Below, in pieces: positions 47,401-59,057 of a DNA stretch of 64,000 bases; positions within the stretch are counted from its first letter, which is position 1, and each line of letters begins with the position of its first letter. Source of the stretch: Macrolepiota albuminosa (lineage: Eukaryota; Basidiomycota; Agaricomycetes; Agaricales; Agaricaceae); the NCBI GenBank assembly GCA_027475525.1, contig JAMWFC010000051.1, positions 1,935,205 to 1,999,204 on the forward strand, in the 5' to 3' direction. Both the position numbers and the translations under genes were made by a program. Under the pieces are notes generated by a model, which did not search any database, was not told the origin of the DNA, and saw only the letters and a list, made by a program, of their open reading frames with translations.

Positions 47401-50400
47401 TGTCCAAGCACGCAAGATGAATTTCTGTGGTGTTTGGAACACTGCAAAGAAACGAGCAAGAAGAAGATATGCAGCTTGTTTGACAAGGATATCTTCAGTC
47501 AGTGGGATGAAATGCCAAGCACACTTGATTACGTCCTTTTTGTCATCTTCGAGGAGCTCAGAGTAATACTGAACAAGGATTGTGGTCAGGTAGAGGACCT
47601 CGATTTTAAACGTGTCGTCGGCCTCAGCAAAGGTATCGGAATCGGTGATGGGACGCCAAATGTTACGGTGCATCTGATTGATAAAGGCCAGATCAAGCAA
47701 CTGTTCGCGGGGTGCTGGGCGAGTAGCATGAACAACTAGAGTTGGAGTGACGACATATCGAATGAATTGAGTCTTGTGTGACCAAGAATATGATGGGTCA
47801 CGAAACCAGGTTAGGAAACGCATCAGGACATTGCGTCGGAAGGTAACATCCTCACTCAGAGCAACATGGTGATAAAGGAAGTTGGTGATACGAAACGCAT
47901 CAGGACATTGCGTCGGAAGGTAACATCCTCACTCAGAGCAACATGGTGATAAAGGAAGTTGGTGATACGAACAAGGTCCATCCTAAGGTTACGTGTGAAT
48001 ATAGCAACAATTTCGAAGACAAGATCAATGCGAGGGGACTGCTTCAAAGCCTCGACAAAGATATCAAGCATGACAACGTGTCTTTGTACAATTTCTGGGA
48101 CGGCGACGGCAGTCTGATCAGACTGAGAGATTTCCAAGTGCCATACACCAAGTAGAGCATCGATGATATAGCCATTCTCAGCCAACCAACCTGGTACCAA
48201 ACGGATGAAATCACGGAACAAAAGCATTGCAGGGAGTGTGCAACTGTCTCCAGGTCCTCGAAGAAATTCTGTTGCAATGAAGGATGTCCTAGAAGCCAAC
48301 TCACGCTCAAGGTTAGGAGCAACTTTGGCCTCAAGTATACTCCGCAGCGTCCTCATATGTCGCGGGAAAGTAAGGTGACGCATGAAGAAGTCGATTCCAT
48401 CGACTGGATACCGGTCAAGGTATTTTCCTAGCGGCTCAGAAAAGGGACTTTGATTCGAAAGACACATCTGAGATTCGGTTTGCACGATTGAGTTGACAAG
48501 GTTCTCAAGGAAGATATTTGCGGCAGAAGGTAAAAGGTGGAAAATGTTTGCTAAACGCACTAACTTTGTGATGCTTTCATTGTTTGTAAGGGGAACGGTG
48601 AGCACCGCGGGGTCTGCGACGATCCGGAAATGGTCAAGCAGTTTATGCCCAATCTCCACCTTAAAATAATTGGTAAGGAGTTCCAAGAGGCGCGCAAGCC
48701 CCTCCAAACCAGGAACCGACAACCTTTTAGGATCAGCGAGGTTCATCAGGATAGGGCGTAAACCGGTCTGCAAAAGTTCTTTCGGGAGGCGGCTTTGGTG
48801 AGTGAGAACCATACGAAGCCCTTCATGTGCAACGTCTTTGATCTCGGACGAGGGGGAGTATAAAGACTTGAAGTACAAACTCGTCACCCTGTACAAGATC
48901 ACTAGTCATTCAATTCATCTTGATACGGAAACTCACCTTTGCCTTGTCTGAGCCTGGCGTTGGAAAAAATCAGTGAGAGGCATCGAAGCGGTCAAAAGCT
49001 TGATGCAGGCGACACGCAATTGAACAACTTCAAGGGCACTTTGACGGCCCGGTGATCGCCCCAGCAGAGCGTTGTCTTCTGCATCCGCTAAAGCAAGTGT
49101 CTCGTGGAGAAGTCGCAGTAGTTCGTCATTCAATTCAACGAGCGGAGGGTCCAAACTGATACAGTAACGAATGGCTTCCATCATTCCGATTTGTTTCATG
49201 AAAGGAAGGGCTCTGAGGGGTTTTGTGTATATGCCCGTCACGGTACGCTCTCGATGGGGCATCAAAAGGTCAACTGCAGGGCGTCCACTCAACTTGACCA
49301 GAAACTCGATACAAGCCTGAGCAGCTTGTCGAACGACAGAATTCGAACTTTGAAGTTCCGGAGAAAACAAGCCGACAAGATGGATGAGCTTGGTCCTTGC
49401 ATGACCTAGATTCTCTCCGTGAATTTCAAGCTCAGATGTGCAAATTCGGAGGACACTGAGTAACATGTCGGTTACTTCGTTTACATCTCGAGGGAGGTCT
49501 CGAGGAAGGTCCTTCAAAACATGAAGAAGGGTCCGGATAAGGTCGATTTCACGTTCCATGACCCACTTTGTTCCATAGGCAGGAATAGAAGAAAGGTTCT
49601 TGATGCCCTGGCATCCAGCACTTTTGTGTATCCACGAGTCTTCAAGACACAATCCCGTAATTCGATTTGCTATCTGATGCAATATGCCCATGATGTCTTG
49701 CGAGGTGACATTCGGACTGTTTGGCGCGACAAGGTCTTGTAAAATAAGCACAAAGATGGACTGAGCAGCCTTGGCTTGAGCCCGTTGATCACGAGCAAGA
49801 CCATAGGGAAGCGAGTCGAGGAACGATGAGAGGAGCCCGCTGATTGGCGTCCGAGCTCCCGACCCGCGTGAATGGTTACGCCGAACCTCGACCTCAAAGG
49901 CATACTGTGCAACCTTGCGTATAAATGATTCTGCCTGAGGCTGAAGGTCGGGAATATTCAATCCGTCGAAGATACCTTCCATCCCTTGTATGAAGACATC
50001 CTCCAAGTTTTGGCCCGAAATACCCTGGAAAACGTGTAATCAATGAAGAACAGAGAGTGTATATATACAAACCTCATGAAGCATGACGGTCACGCAGTTC
50101 TCCAATAAACGTGTAATCAATGAAGAACAGAGAGTGTATATATACAAACCTCATGAAGCATGACGGTCACGCAGTTCTCCAATAAAGTGTACGAGTAGCC
50201 TCGATCGGACGACGACCCTTTCGAAAGCGTCGGCAAGCCAACGACATGACCGGACCTAAATCCAATCGCTCTCCTGATCCCCCAAAAGTAACTGCCACCT
50301 TCGCCAGCTCTGAGTGTTGGCGATATCTCAGAGCTGGCTCCTTCGTCAGTAAACGACGATTCCGTCCACCCAACTTTCCCAGTATCCGAATGGTGGTATG

Positions 50401-53086
50401 TGCAGGATGGTGATTTGCAGGCAAAGGCTTTAAATGACCATGAAGAGCTTCCATCAGCTCACGGAGGACTGTGCTCAGAGTCGGATCGAGGAAATCAGGA
50501 GTAAGATTGTCGATACAAAGCTCAAGAGTTCGAAGGCCTTGCGAAACCAGCTCTGGGCCACCTCGCAAGGCGAGAGCCAGAGGTTGCATGAGGTAATTGA
50601 GATGAGGAAGGAGGTGGGTCAGGCGTAGCGGGACCGTCAGACACAACTCAACGATCATATCCCGCGTCGGGCCCTCGGAAGCCATTAGTTGGCGATTGAG
50701 GCTATCCAGCATTTCGGGCAACAAAGGCAGGACTGCGGTGTATAGTAACTCAAATCTACCCCCACCCCCTCCAATAGCTCTGAAAAGGGCGCGAAGCAAA
50801 TGGAAGTAGTTCGTCGGCTTTGTAGCCTTTGCCGCCAACGGGAAACAATCCATCAGGAGCTTGGGTAGATGTGTCTTTAATATAACTTCATTTGTACTTG
50901 CGTACGCCGTCACCGCGCCGAAAGCCATCTTGAACAGTCGTATGGTAGCAGCGGCAGTCATATCATCGTATTCTCCAAGGAGATGGAGTCGATCTACCAA
51001 ATAACTGAGTACGACGGCAAGGAGAATTGGGGATGTAGCCTCCCGAGTAAAGATGAATTGGCAGATGTTTAAAAGAATCATCCGCTTGGAAGCACATTTG
51101 AAAAAAAAGTCCATCTTAACCGTCCACACTTCCTGGAAAACATGCAGGTTCATTTCGAGGAGTGTGTGTCCGAACCAGTCGATTGCATCGTTTTGATCGG
51201 TGATGATACGAGGATCCGGGTCGAAGAGTGACATGCACTTTATGCACCCCTCGAATAACCGGAGAAACATGTCACCATCCGGTGGTGCCGCATTGCACTT
51301 CTTCATAGCTGCAAGACAAACACGGAATCCATGCAAGAGGGTTCTGAACATTAACCGTGATTCTGTAAGACTGGTAAGTTACTATGAATTTATTTAGATC
51401 CAGTACGAAATCTGACCATGGACAAACTCCTCAGGCTTTTCCATTGCGTAGATAGCGCCGCCCACCGGTCGTGATTTCTCGACAAATGCACAGTCGATAA
51501 TCACTGCTTCACTGTTGTCTTTGAGTTGTGCGACACTCGCAGCGACCTCGTCGTGAATCAGTGCAAGAGCTTCTAATCGCTCCAGGCAGGTTTCAAACAT
51601 GGACGACACAAGCCGTGCAGCTTCCTTTTCATCACCTTTTGCTACAATGGCCTCAGTCAACCCAAACAGCATCTTGGCTGACATCGTATGGAGGTTATTC
51701 CCAAGGGCAGGATTGTGAATTATCTTGGAGAAGACGTGGACCGAACGCGCTAGCTGTTGTGGTGTTAGCTCATTTCGGATATGATGCACTAAATCAGCAA
51801 TGGCGCTATACACCACAGCCCTGATCATCGTCAGTACAAAAAATCCCTTGGCAGTCACTGACATTATCCATACCTGAGTATCTCTTTACTGCTGACACCT
51901 TTTCCAAGCAATACGTCCTCGTCGAGAAGTTTATCAAGATGAGGCAAGAGTGCCTTACGAGCACTGAGGCCCATGAGATGGCGAAAGACAACCATGAGTT
52001 CCTACGCCCGTTCATCAGTACGACACGAGGTCAAGTCAAAGTAATTGAGACCTTTCGCAAAGTAATACCATTCGGGGGGCAATCTTGCAGCATACGGAGG
52101 GCAATAAGTATCAGAGTTTCGGAAGCCGATTCATCAGGTTCTCCAGAAAACCTCGTGACATATGCAACATACGACAAAACCTGTCCATTGTCAACCATAT
52201 TGTCAGGTCAAGAAACTCCATTCTGTGCTTACCTTGATCTGACAGTGGAGGAAGTCGGAATAGGCAGTAGCGTTTTTAATGGCTGGTGATACTCCGGACC
52301 AAATTCCACCCATTGCTTCGTAGTCTTCACGTGCCTTCTGTTGCGCAGGCGACTGGAGCGCAAGAGCCTCGAATGCAGGGGATATTGTTGCGTGAATGTG
52401 AGGCGAAACCATTTGCCGATGTATCTGAGAAATGATGACGATGATCATTGCCATTTCTCCGAGCACTTTAAAGCTTCGTATACTCAAAGGCACGACATTG
52501 GGTTCGAGAGGTGCCGAATCTTCAGAAAAGGCGTTGACCACGACGTCTTGCAGGTTGTGCAAGCCCTCCTTGAATATGGCCAGGAATTCTGTCAAGAAGT
52601 CTTCTGTGAGGGCTCTATAGCTTCGAGTGAAGTCGAGAAGAGTCTTGGATGCGAGAGAACCATTCTCCTCGTTGTCTCTACGGAGTATCTGCAGCATGCA
52701 GGTGTATATCTGTGGGACATAAGGCCTGACTGCCTCGTTGACAGGAAGCCGGTTCATAATCTCGAGTAAAAGTCTGCGAAATTGATATTCAATAGTCTCC
52801 TTCTGGAGCACCACTTCGCCGTTTCGCAGAAGATCCAGTATGGCTGGGATAAGAACGGGAATCGCTCGTATCGACTCAATATCCCGAATGGTGTCGATCA
52901 TTTCGCGTATTTCTGCAGCAACAGCATGCTTCGTTTTAAGGTCTAGCCATGAGTTGGAGGATTAATGAGGATTTGTAGCTGAGATACGGGCAACAGCGAT
53001 AGAGACATACCTATGTTAGGATCTGCTATCCTTCCGGCGCGTAATTCTAGATCAGATGTGGTGCCCAGGTGTGGACTGGGCTCCAT
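41441..53086 (-). CDS. TRA1: SAGA/NuA4 scaffold Tra1 (TRRAP)
   Basis: A giant PIKK-family pseudokinase that recruits the SAGA and NuA4 acetyltransferases to activators. The start MEPSPHLGTTSDLELRAGRI at 53086 leads to the HEAT solenoid (EIREMIDTIRDIESIRAIPV and so on, through about 43.8 kb). The FAT region includes GLEVINNTNLMFFSASQKAE, then FYARFGRNDEANHAFGQAV. The kinase-like region shows LAMLSHYLTEFQYSKVDEIE, VPGQY, LVQMDASYIPLGDIYDRHC and MVPEDLITR. I see no catalytic HRD or DFG motif, as expected for Tra1. The FATC end is NPIQLAKMGEMYHPWF with the stop at 41441-41443. The gene is 11.6 kb, with few introns in the solenoid and many small ones in the last 2.4 kb. Two 77-bp duplications lie inside (47815-47971 and 50030-50186). 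The first breaks the frame in the assembled sequence. Confidence 0.95.
47815..47971. repeat. Exact tandem duplication, period 77 bp (4 of 6), breaks TRA1
   Basis: The run 47815-47894 matches 47892-47971. It lies inside a TRA1 exon. Because 77 is not a multiple of three, the frame that reads ALSEDVTFRRNVLMRF runs to a stop. Removing one copy joins NVLMRF directly to LTWFRDPSYSW in one frame. Confidence 0.95.
50030..50186. repeat. Exact tandem duplication, period 77 bp (5 of 6)
   Basis: The run 50030-50109 matches 50107-50186. It covers the end of a TRA1 exon (ENCVTVMLHE) and most of the intron that follows. The coding frame survives if the outer donor and acceptor are used. Confidence 0.95.
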
Positions 53087-53598
53087 GGCTGGCAAACGAG
53101 CCTCGCGGTATGCACAGTTAGGACGAGGGACGATTGCCTATTTTGGAGAAACGCGCGATGTTTGTTAACTGTTTGCTTCCAAGGTTGTTGATCCCTCCGA
53201 GTATCTCTGCATTTCGCCCCTGTGTTATTGATCTTACATCTGTCGCAGATTATGATGTACCAGGTGTAACAGATTACAATGGATCTCTATTGATCTGGAT
53301 TAGAATCAGGCTGATGCATATGAGGACATCACCACGTGAACTTTTACTGACTACCATCGACTTTGGAGCTTCAACTCTTGATACCCACCGGGGCGAGCCC
53401 CCATTATGCCCCCCCTTTCTGGTGTATAAACCACTCAATCGGTTTACTCTTTCCTTTAGTACTTTACTGGCCCTTGGAGCAGGACTCTCGAGGCACGCTG
53501 GCGCCTTTGTTCTCATCTAATTCCTCAAGTTCTTTGTCCTTTCTTTGGCCTGTCTGGACTGGTCTTTCAATTTCTAACGCAGCAAGCTGCGCTCAATT
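53087..53598. promoter_or_regulatory. Divergent promoter of TRA1 and the membrane-protein gene, with CACGTG at 53333-53338
   Basis: 512 bp between the start codons. A CACGTG box lies near the middle. Long frames on both strands across 53134-53520 look like chance, as they lack family motifs and lie upstream of a much better start for the + gene. Confidence 0.45.
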
Positions 53599-55505
53599 AT
53601 GGATGTATCCGGCATCGACGAATTCGCTCGTCATCCTGATTAGTGCGTACAAATCACCACTGCCGCTTTACACAATTGACTTGTTATTCAGCCAACAAAT
53701 TTCTTCCTTTTTCCTTGGGGCAGTTTTCATCACCAGCTTGAATTACTCATATCAATGGATACGCGGCTTTTTCCCTAGAATTAGGAAGTGGGTATCCAGG
53801 AAGCGCTCCCTGACCAATGATCTGGAGAAAGATATTGTTGACAAGGCTTCCGTCCTTACATCACTCAGTGTCATTCGAGAGAGAGAGAATTCAACTCTAG
53901 TATTCGCCCTTTCACTCTGTTTCTTCTTCGCGAGTGTCGCATTCTTCGGTTCTCTGTTGTCCTTTCCCCTAAATGGAGATGTTGGCTGCGGTATGTGTCT
54001 TTATCAATCGCCTTGCGCTTGATTACTCATGTACGCAGCCTTTCTTGTAGCCTGGGGAGGAGTGGCAACGCAGACAGCTCGTATAGTTGGCATATTTGCC
54101 CTTCTCCTTGAGTTGAGAGGTCTGGGAGTTCCTAATTTAGAATACTATTCATCTCTTGCTGTTCTGTTCATCGAAATGGGTGATTTTGCTCTCGCGTCGA
54201 AAGTATAGAACACGCTCTAAATCGTTTTCAGTCCTGGTCATAACTAATAATGCTATTGGAACTGGTGCTGTGAAGTCTCTTGAGTATGCGGTGTCTTTCT
54301 CACTATGGCGATGACTAATATCTGAACAGGTCGTTCAATTTGTTCAACGACGCCATTTGCTACAGGAAACAGTATGTCCCTATGGCGATGACTAATATCT
54401 GAACAGGTCGTTCAATTTGTTCAACGACGCCATTTGCTACAGGAAACAGTATGTCCAGAAGATCACTTTAACTTACTGTTTTAACTTTCTATGTGGCTTA
54501 GCTTCCTTGCTACTGCGCTGGCAAGTTCGCTGATCGCCATGTTCCTCGAATGTTATGTGCTTCTGCAGTTCTGTTTCCTACTTACACGGCGCGCGACTCT
54601 GGCAAGTCAGCGTCCTGCCGCTCTATACGACAGGAGAATCGGAAAGGCTCTGTCGTTGTTGCTCCTCGAAGTGTTGACCATTGGACCCTCGGCCGTACAC
54701 ATCACTCTCCTCGCAGACTTTGTACCCTTGAGTATAGGAAGCCTGATTGTACTTTGTAAAGTCATCTCTCTTCTTTTGAGACAAGGTTGAGGGCTCACAA
54801 GACGGTCTAGGGACATTCAATGCCTACAAGTCTATTCGAGGGGAAAAGGATGATGTGATGTTTGATCCCAGTAATCCACCTCTTTTCCGGTCAACCTGGT
54901 ATAGCGAAACGGAAATTCCTGCAGCTGTACCCGCCGGACCGACGATAGCTCATCCTTACTCGGTTAATTACCAAGAGCAGACATCGCAGTCGAGTACGAC
55001 CAGTGCAACTACCGAAGAGGGGGTTATCCAGACCGTTGAGCGTTTAATACCACGAACAGAAACAGGAATGGTATTGAAGCCTGTAACGCGTCCGACGCAA
55101 ACCAAAATATCACATGTTTCACGGAATGTTACCTCTGTCATTGCCAATCCGAGTAGATTGTCAAATATGGTGGAAGTACAAGTGACGAATCCAAAGCCAT
55201 CAGCACCTGTGTCGCCGACGAGTATATTGATGCACCCTTGGCACGAGAGAGACAAGCGGCAGAGACAAAGCAAGCGAGAGAATTTTGATCTGAAGACTAT
55301 GAAGATGGGAGAGCAATTCTCGTACACGGTTCAAGGACTTTCGTTCCCAAAGCCGCCTGTTGTATCGCCGATTAGTCCCACACAACGATACTCGAGCTCG
55401 ACACTAGCGTCTACAGCAGATCGGCACGAGGGTGGTGAGGGGCGGAAGAAAAAGGTGCATTTGCTGACCTTTGCGTCGGTATACCGGAGCTCTGTGACAA
55501 AGTAG
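53599..55505 (+). CDS. Polytopic membrane protein of unknown function
   Basis: The start MDVSGIDEFARHPDY at 53599 is preferred because an intron then joins it to QQISSFFLGAVFITSLNYSY, a typical first membrane helix. Further hydrophobic segments: TLVFALSLCFFFASVAFFGS, FLVAWGGVATQTARIVGIFA, VLVITNNAIGTGAV, FLATALASSLIAMFLECYVL, and LSLLLLEVLTIGPSAVHITL plus DFVPLSIGSLIVL. That makes six or seven helices. A Ser/Thr/Pro-rich soluble tail of about 210 residues follows (MFDPSNPPLFRSTW to VHLLTFASVYRSSVTK). I do not recognise the family; this layout of about seven helices plus a cytosolic tail is seen in many agaricomycete proteins without known function. The sixth 77-bp duplication repeats a 42-nt exon (SFNLFNDAICYRK). 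The stop lies 37 bp upstream of the verprolin start. Confidence 0.75.
54303..54456. repeat. Exact tandem duplication, period 77 bp (6 of 6)
   Basis: Bases 54303-54379 match 54380-54456 exactly, a 77-base run with mismatches on either side. It repeats a 42-nt exon with its acceptor and donor inside the membrane-protein gene. Both copies could be spliced in frame, but the period points to the same assembly cause as the other five. Confidence 0.95.
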
Positions 55506-55542
55506 ACACGTTACGTAATTGTAATACACTTGACGACGTACG

Positions 55543-56936
55543 ATGGCGTCGAGCGAACTATTGCAGCAAATCCAGGCCGGCAAGAAACTGAAAAAGGCAC
55601 AGACGAATGACCGTAGTGCTCCCGTCCTCGATGCGCCTCGCGGTGGCGGCGGTGGTGGTGGTGGTGGCAGCGTGCGTGCGCCTGCTGGGCCAAGCGGTGG
55701 CGGCGCAGGACCTCCGCAGCTGGGCGGGCTGTTTGCAGGGGGCATGCCCAAGCTGAAGCCTGCAGCACAAAACAAAGCCGGTGAGCCTAGAAGGAAAAAA
55801 GCTGGCATTGTCTAAGACGCAGCAGTGAATCTAGGGAAACCACCGTCCATCCCGAAACGGGATGCACCAGCGACGCCCGCAAGAATCGTGCCGACTGTGC
55901 GCCCAGCACCACCAGTGCCACCAGCGACGCCCGCAAGAAGCGTGCCCAGTGTGCGCACAGTGCCAGCAGTGCCAGATTCTGCTCCTCCTACAAGAAGTGT
56001 GCCCAGTTTACCGTTACCAGACTCTGCTCCTCCCACAAGAAGCGTGCCTAGCGTACCCAGTGTACCGTTACCTGTGCGCACAGTGCCTACTGTGCCAGAC
56101 TCTGCTCCTCCTCCTCCGCGCAGGGCACCCCCTATGCACACTCCAGTCCCTGCGATACCTCACCGTAATGCCACTCCATCACCTTCCTCGTTGCGGCCTG
56201 TCCCTGCGATTCCCCCTCGTCTGTCTACAGCATCCCTTAACCGAGTTCCGCCTTCCCTCCCAGCCAGAGCTCCCCCGCCACCACCACCTCGCCCGGCTAG
56301 TGCAGATCCTTCGTCCACTGCCCGAGCAGTTCCACCCCCGCCATTTGGTGCAGGTCCTAGAGCAGTCCCCCCGCCGCCATCTGGTGCAAGCACTCTATCT
56401 GTGAGAGCAGTCCCGCCTCCCCCGCCTGGTCCAAGTACGAGGTCAGTCCCACCTCCCCCATCTACAAGCACTACCCCCGCCAGAGCAGTTCCGCCTCCGC
56501 CACCTGGTGTAAGTACGAAGGCAGTACCACCCCCACCCCCTGCGCGCAAGCCGCACCCTACTAGCGATCTTATTCCTGCGCCGCTTCCGCGAGTTCGCGC
56601 ATTATCTGAAGCAGATTCCCCGCCTGTGCGGGCACCACCACCACCACCTCCAGCACCTCGCTTAAGTGTGATTCAGCCCACGAATAATCAGCCGCCGCCA
56701 TCTCGGCGAATACCGTCCGTTAATGGTACAACACCATCTCGCAACAGTAAGCAATGTCATAAGTCAATCCATTCTTAGCTCTAACAGTATTATCAGTCCC
56801 TTCTCCCCCGCCCACTTCTGGTGGACATGCATTCCCCGTGTCAGACTTTCCTCCGCCGAGAGAGTTCCAAGCCAAAGCCAGGATATATATGAGTGGACGG
56901 CCGCGTGGGAGCAATTTTGACCTTAAAGTATTGTAG
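55543..56936 (+). CDS. VRP1: Verprolin (WIP homologue)
   Basis: Actin-binding, Pro-rich partner of the WASP protein Las17, acting at endocytic actin patches. A WH2 domain sits at the very N-terminus (SSELLQQIQAGKKLKK followed by AQTNDRSAP, the LKKT-like actin-binding core). A poly-Gly stretch (nine Gly) and an intron follow. A long Pro-rich region has repeated PPTRSVPS, RAVPPPPP and RAPPPPPP units that could bind profilin and SH3 domains. A last intron leads to the C-terminal WASP-binding segment (FPPPREFQAKARIYMSGRP, then SNFDLKVL), ending at 56934-56936. About 400 residues. The family usually has a Pro-rich stretch before the WH2 domain; here the WH2 begins at residue 2 or 3. The start is only 37 bp after the stop of the upstream gene, so either the promoter lies in that gene or the two are co-transcribed. 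Confidence 0.93.
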
Positions 56937-57123
56937 AAATACAGCATGTATGAGCGGGGACACTACGGAGAATATAGACTAACGGAGTAAATGTGCGGAG
57001 AAGGACCGAGCGCGAACCAAGCATCCGAGGTTGTTTGTCAGACGCGTATAAAGTTGACACGTCAGTCTAATAGTTATTTACTTTATAAGCAGCATTTGCC
57101 CGAGCTGCACTTTTCTCCATACC

Positions 57124-58873
57124 ATGCGTTTCTCTCCCTTGTGCCTCCTCGCCCTCGCCTCTTTGGCTCTGGGCGACGCTGCATCTGACGTCCTCAAGCT
57201 CACCTCGGACAACTTTGATGACACCATAAAGAACCATCAGCTTATCCTTGTTGAATTCTTCGCGCCCTGGTACGTATTTCTTTCTATCTCGTCTTCATAT
57301 GGCCTAAGATTCGCAAGGTGTGGCCACTGCAAGGCGCTTGCCCCTCACTACGAAGAGGCCGCCACCGCTCTCAAGGAAAAGGACATTGCTCTTGCCAATG
57401 TCGACTGTGTCGACCAGGCAGATCTTTGCCAGGCCAACGAAGTCCAGGGTTACCCGTACGTCTGCTTTCCAATGCGTGATCACGACGCTCACCCCTTCCC
57501 CTCCAGAACACTGAAAGTCTACAAAAACGGTGTACCCGCCGAGTATCACGGTCCTCGCAAGGCCGATGGCATTATCAGCTACATGATCAAGTAAGTTGCA
57601 CTGTCTTGTCCATTGACGTTGGGTTTAAATTCTTCCAGACAATCTCTTCCCGCTGTGTCTGAAGTTACTACCGAGAACCACGAAGAATTCACCAAAGCTG
57701 ACAAACTCGTCGTTGTCGCCTACCTTCCCACCTCCACTTCCCGCCCTGCACCCGAGTTCAGCGCTGTCGCTGAGAAACACCGTGACGACTATCTATTCGG
57801 TTTAACCACCGACGAGGAAGCCGCCAAGGCCGCCGGCGTCACCGCTCCTGCCGTTGTCGTCTACCGCACATACGATGAGCCCCAATCCGTCTACCCCTAC
57901 CCCGTCGCCGACGCCAAGCACACTGACCTTGAAGAATGGCTCACTGAACTTGCCGTCCCCATCATTGACGAGGTCAGCGGTGAAAATTACCAGATCTATG
58001 CTTCGAGTCATAAACCCTTGGCCTATTTATTCCTCGACCCCACTGTGGAGGGCAAGGATGCTGCAATCGAAGCTATTAAGCCTATTGCGAAAAAGTACAA
58101 GTCCAAGGTCAACTTTGTCTGGATCGATGCCATCAAATTCGGTGACCACGCAAAGGCTCTTAACCTCCAGGAAGCCAAGTGGCCCGCGTTTGTTGTACAA
58201 GACCTTGAGCATCAACTTAAATATCCCTTTGATCAGGACAAGGAGGTCACTCCTGCGGCTGTTGGTGACTGGCTTGAACAATATCTTGCCGGCAACATTG
58301 AGCCTACCCTCAAGAGCCAGCCTGTCCCTGAGACACAGGATAATGCTGTATACACCCTCGTTGGCAAGTCCTTTGAACAAGTCGTCTTTGATGATGAGAA
58401 GGATGTCTTCGTCGAGTTCTACGCTTCGTGGTATGTTGTTTGTTGCATCTGTGCACTATCATGTACCTATTACATCTGCAAAAGGTGTGGCCATTGCAAG
58501 CGTCTTGCACCTGTCTGGGAAAACCTTGCCGAGAACTTCGCCGACCGCAAGGGTCTTGTCATGTATGTTGATGTTTCTTCCAAATTTTCAGACACTCATC
58601 CCATTGTTTAGTGCCAAGATGGAGGCACAAGAGAATGATCTCCCTGCCAGCGTTCCTTTCCGCATTTCTGGTTTCCCTACCTTGAAGTTCAAGGCTGCTG
58701 GCACCCGCGAGTTCATTGACTATGAGGGCGATCGTTCGTTGGAAAGCCTGACCTCCTTCATTGAGGAGCACGCCAAAAACCCTTTGACCCCTGTCGTCGT
58801 CGCCGAGCCCGCCCAAGTACCGCTCACTACTTCTAATGCCTCCTCAGAACACGGCGCTCATGATGAGCTTTGA
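57124..58873 (+). CDS. PDI1: Protein disulfide isomerase
   Basis: Endoplasmic-reticulum oxidoreductase that forms and shuffles disulfides. The signal peptide MRFSPLCLLALASLALGDAA is followed by the a domain ([20 protein letters not shown]). The b and b' domains come next (VVVYRTYDEPQSVYPYPVAD, LAYLFLDPTVEGKDAAIEAI, FVWIDAIKFGDHAKALNLQE). Then comes the a' domain ([35 protein letters not shown]) and the retrieval signal HDEL at the C-terminus. About 500 residues, complete. An intron splits the Trp codon of WCGHC in both a and a' domains at the same place. Two TATA-like elements lie upstream (TATAAAG near 57046, TTTATAAG near 57080), in keeping with high expression. The stop is 184 bp from that of GCP3 on the other strand. 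Confidence 0.96.
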
Positions 58874-59057
58874 GTAGTTACTATAACATATTCTAGTTAC
58901 AGAAACATGATATACAGCATGTTCCTGTTGTACGTAACTTACCCGACTCAAAATCTAACTAGAGTCAGTCAACGACTGCATGGAAAGCGAAAGCGATTGA
59001 ATCGAAAGAAAATAAATTAATTCTATCTATCCCTAAGTATATGGTAAAAAGTTACGG

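Noticed and set aside
53134..53520. Long frames on both strands in the TRA1 divergent promoter
   Set aside because: They lack homology-like features and lie upstream of a much better start (53599) for the + strand gene.
55511..56549. Long antisense frames rich in Gly, His or Arg opposite verprolin
   Set aside because: They mirror the GC-rich Pro/Gly repeats of the verprolin gene on the other strand and contain no motifs of their own.
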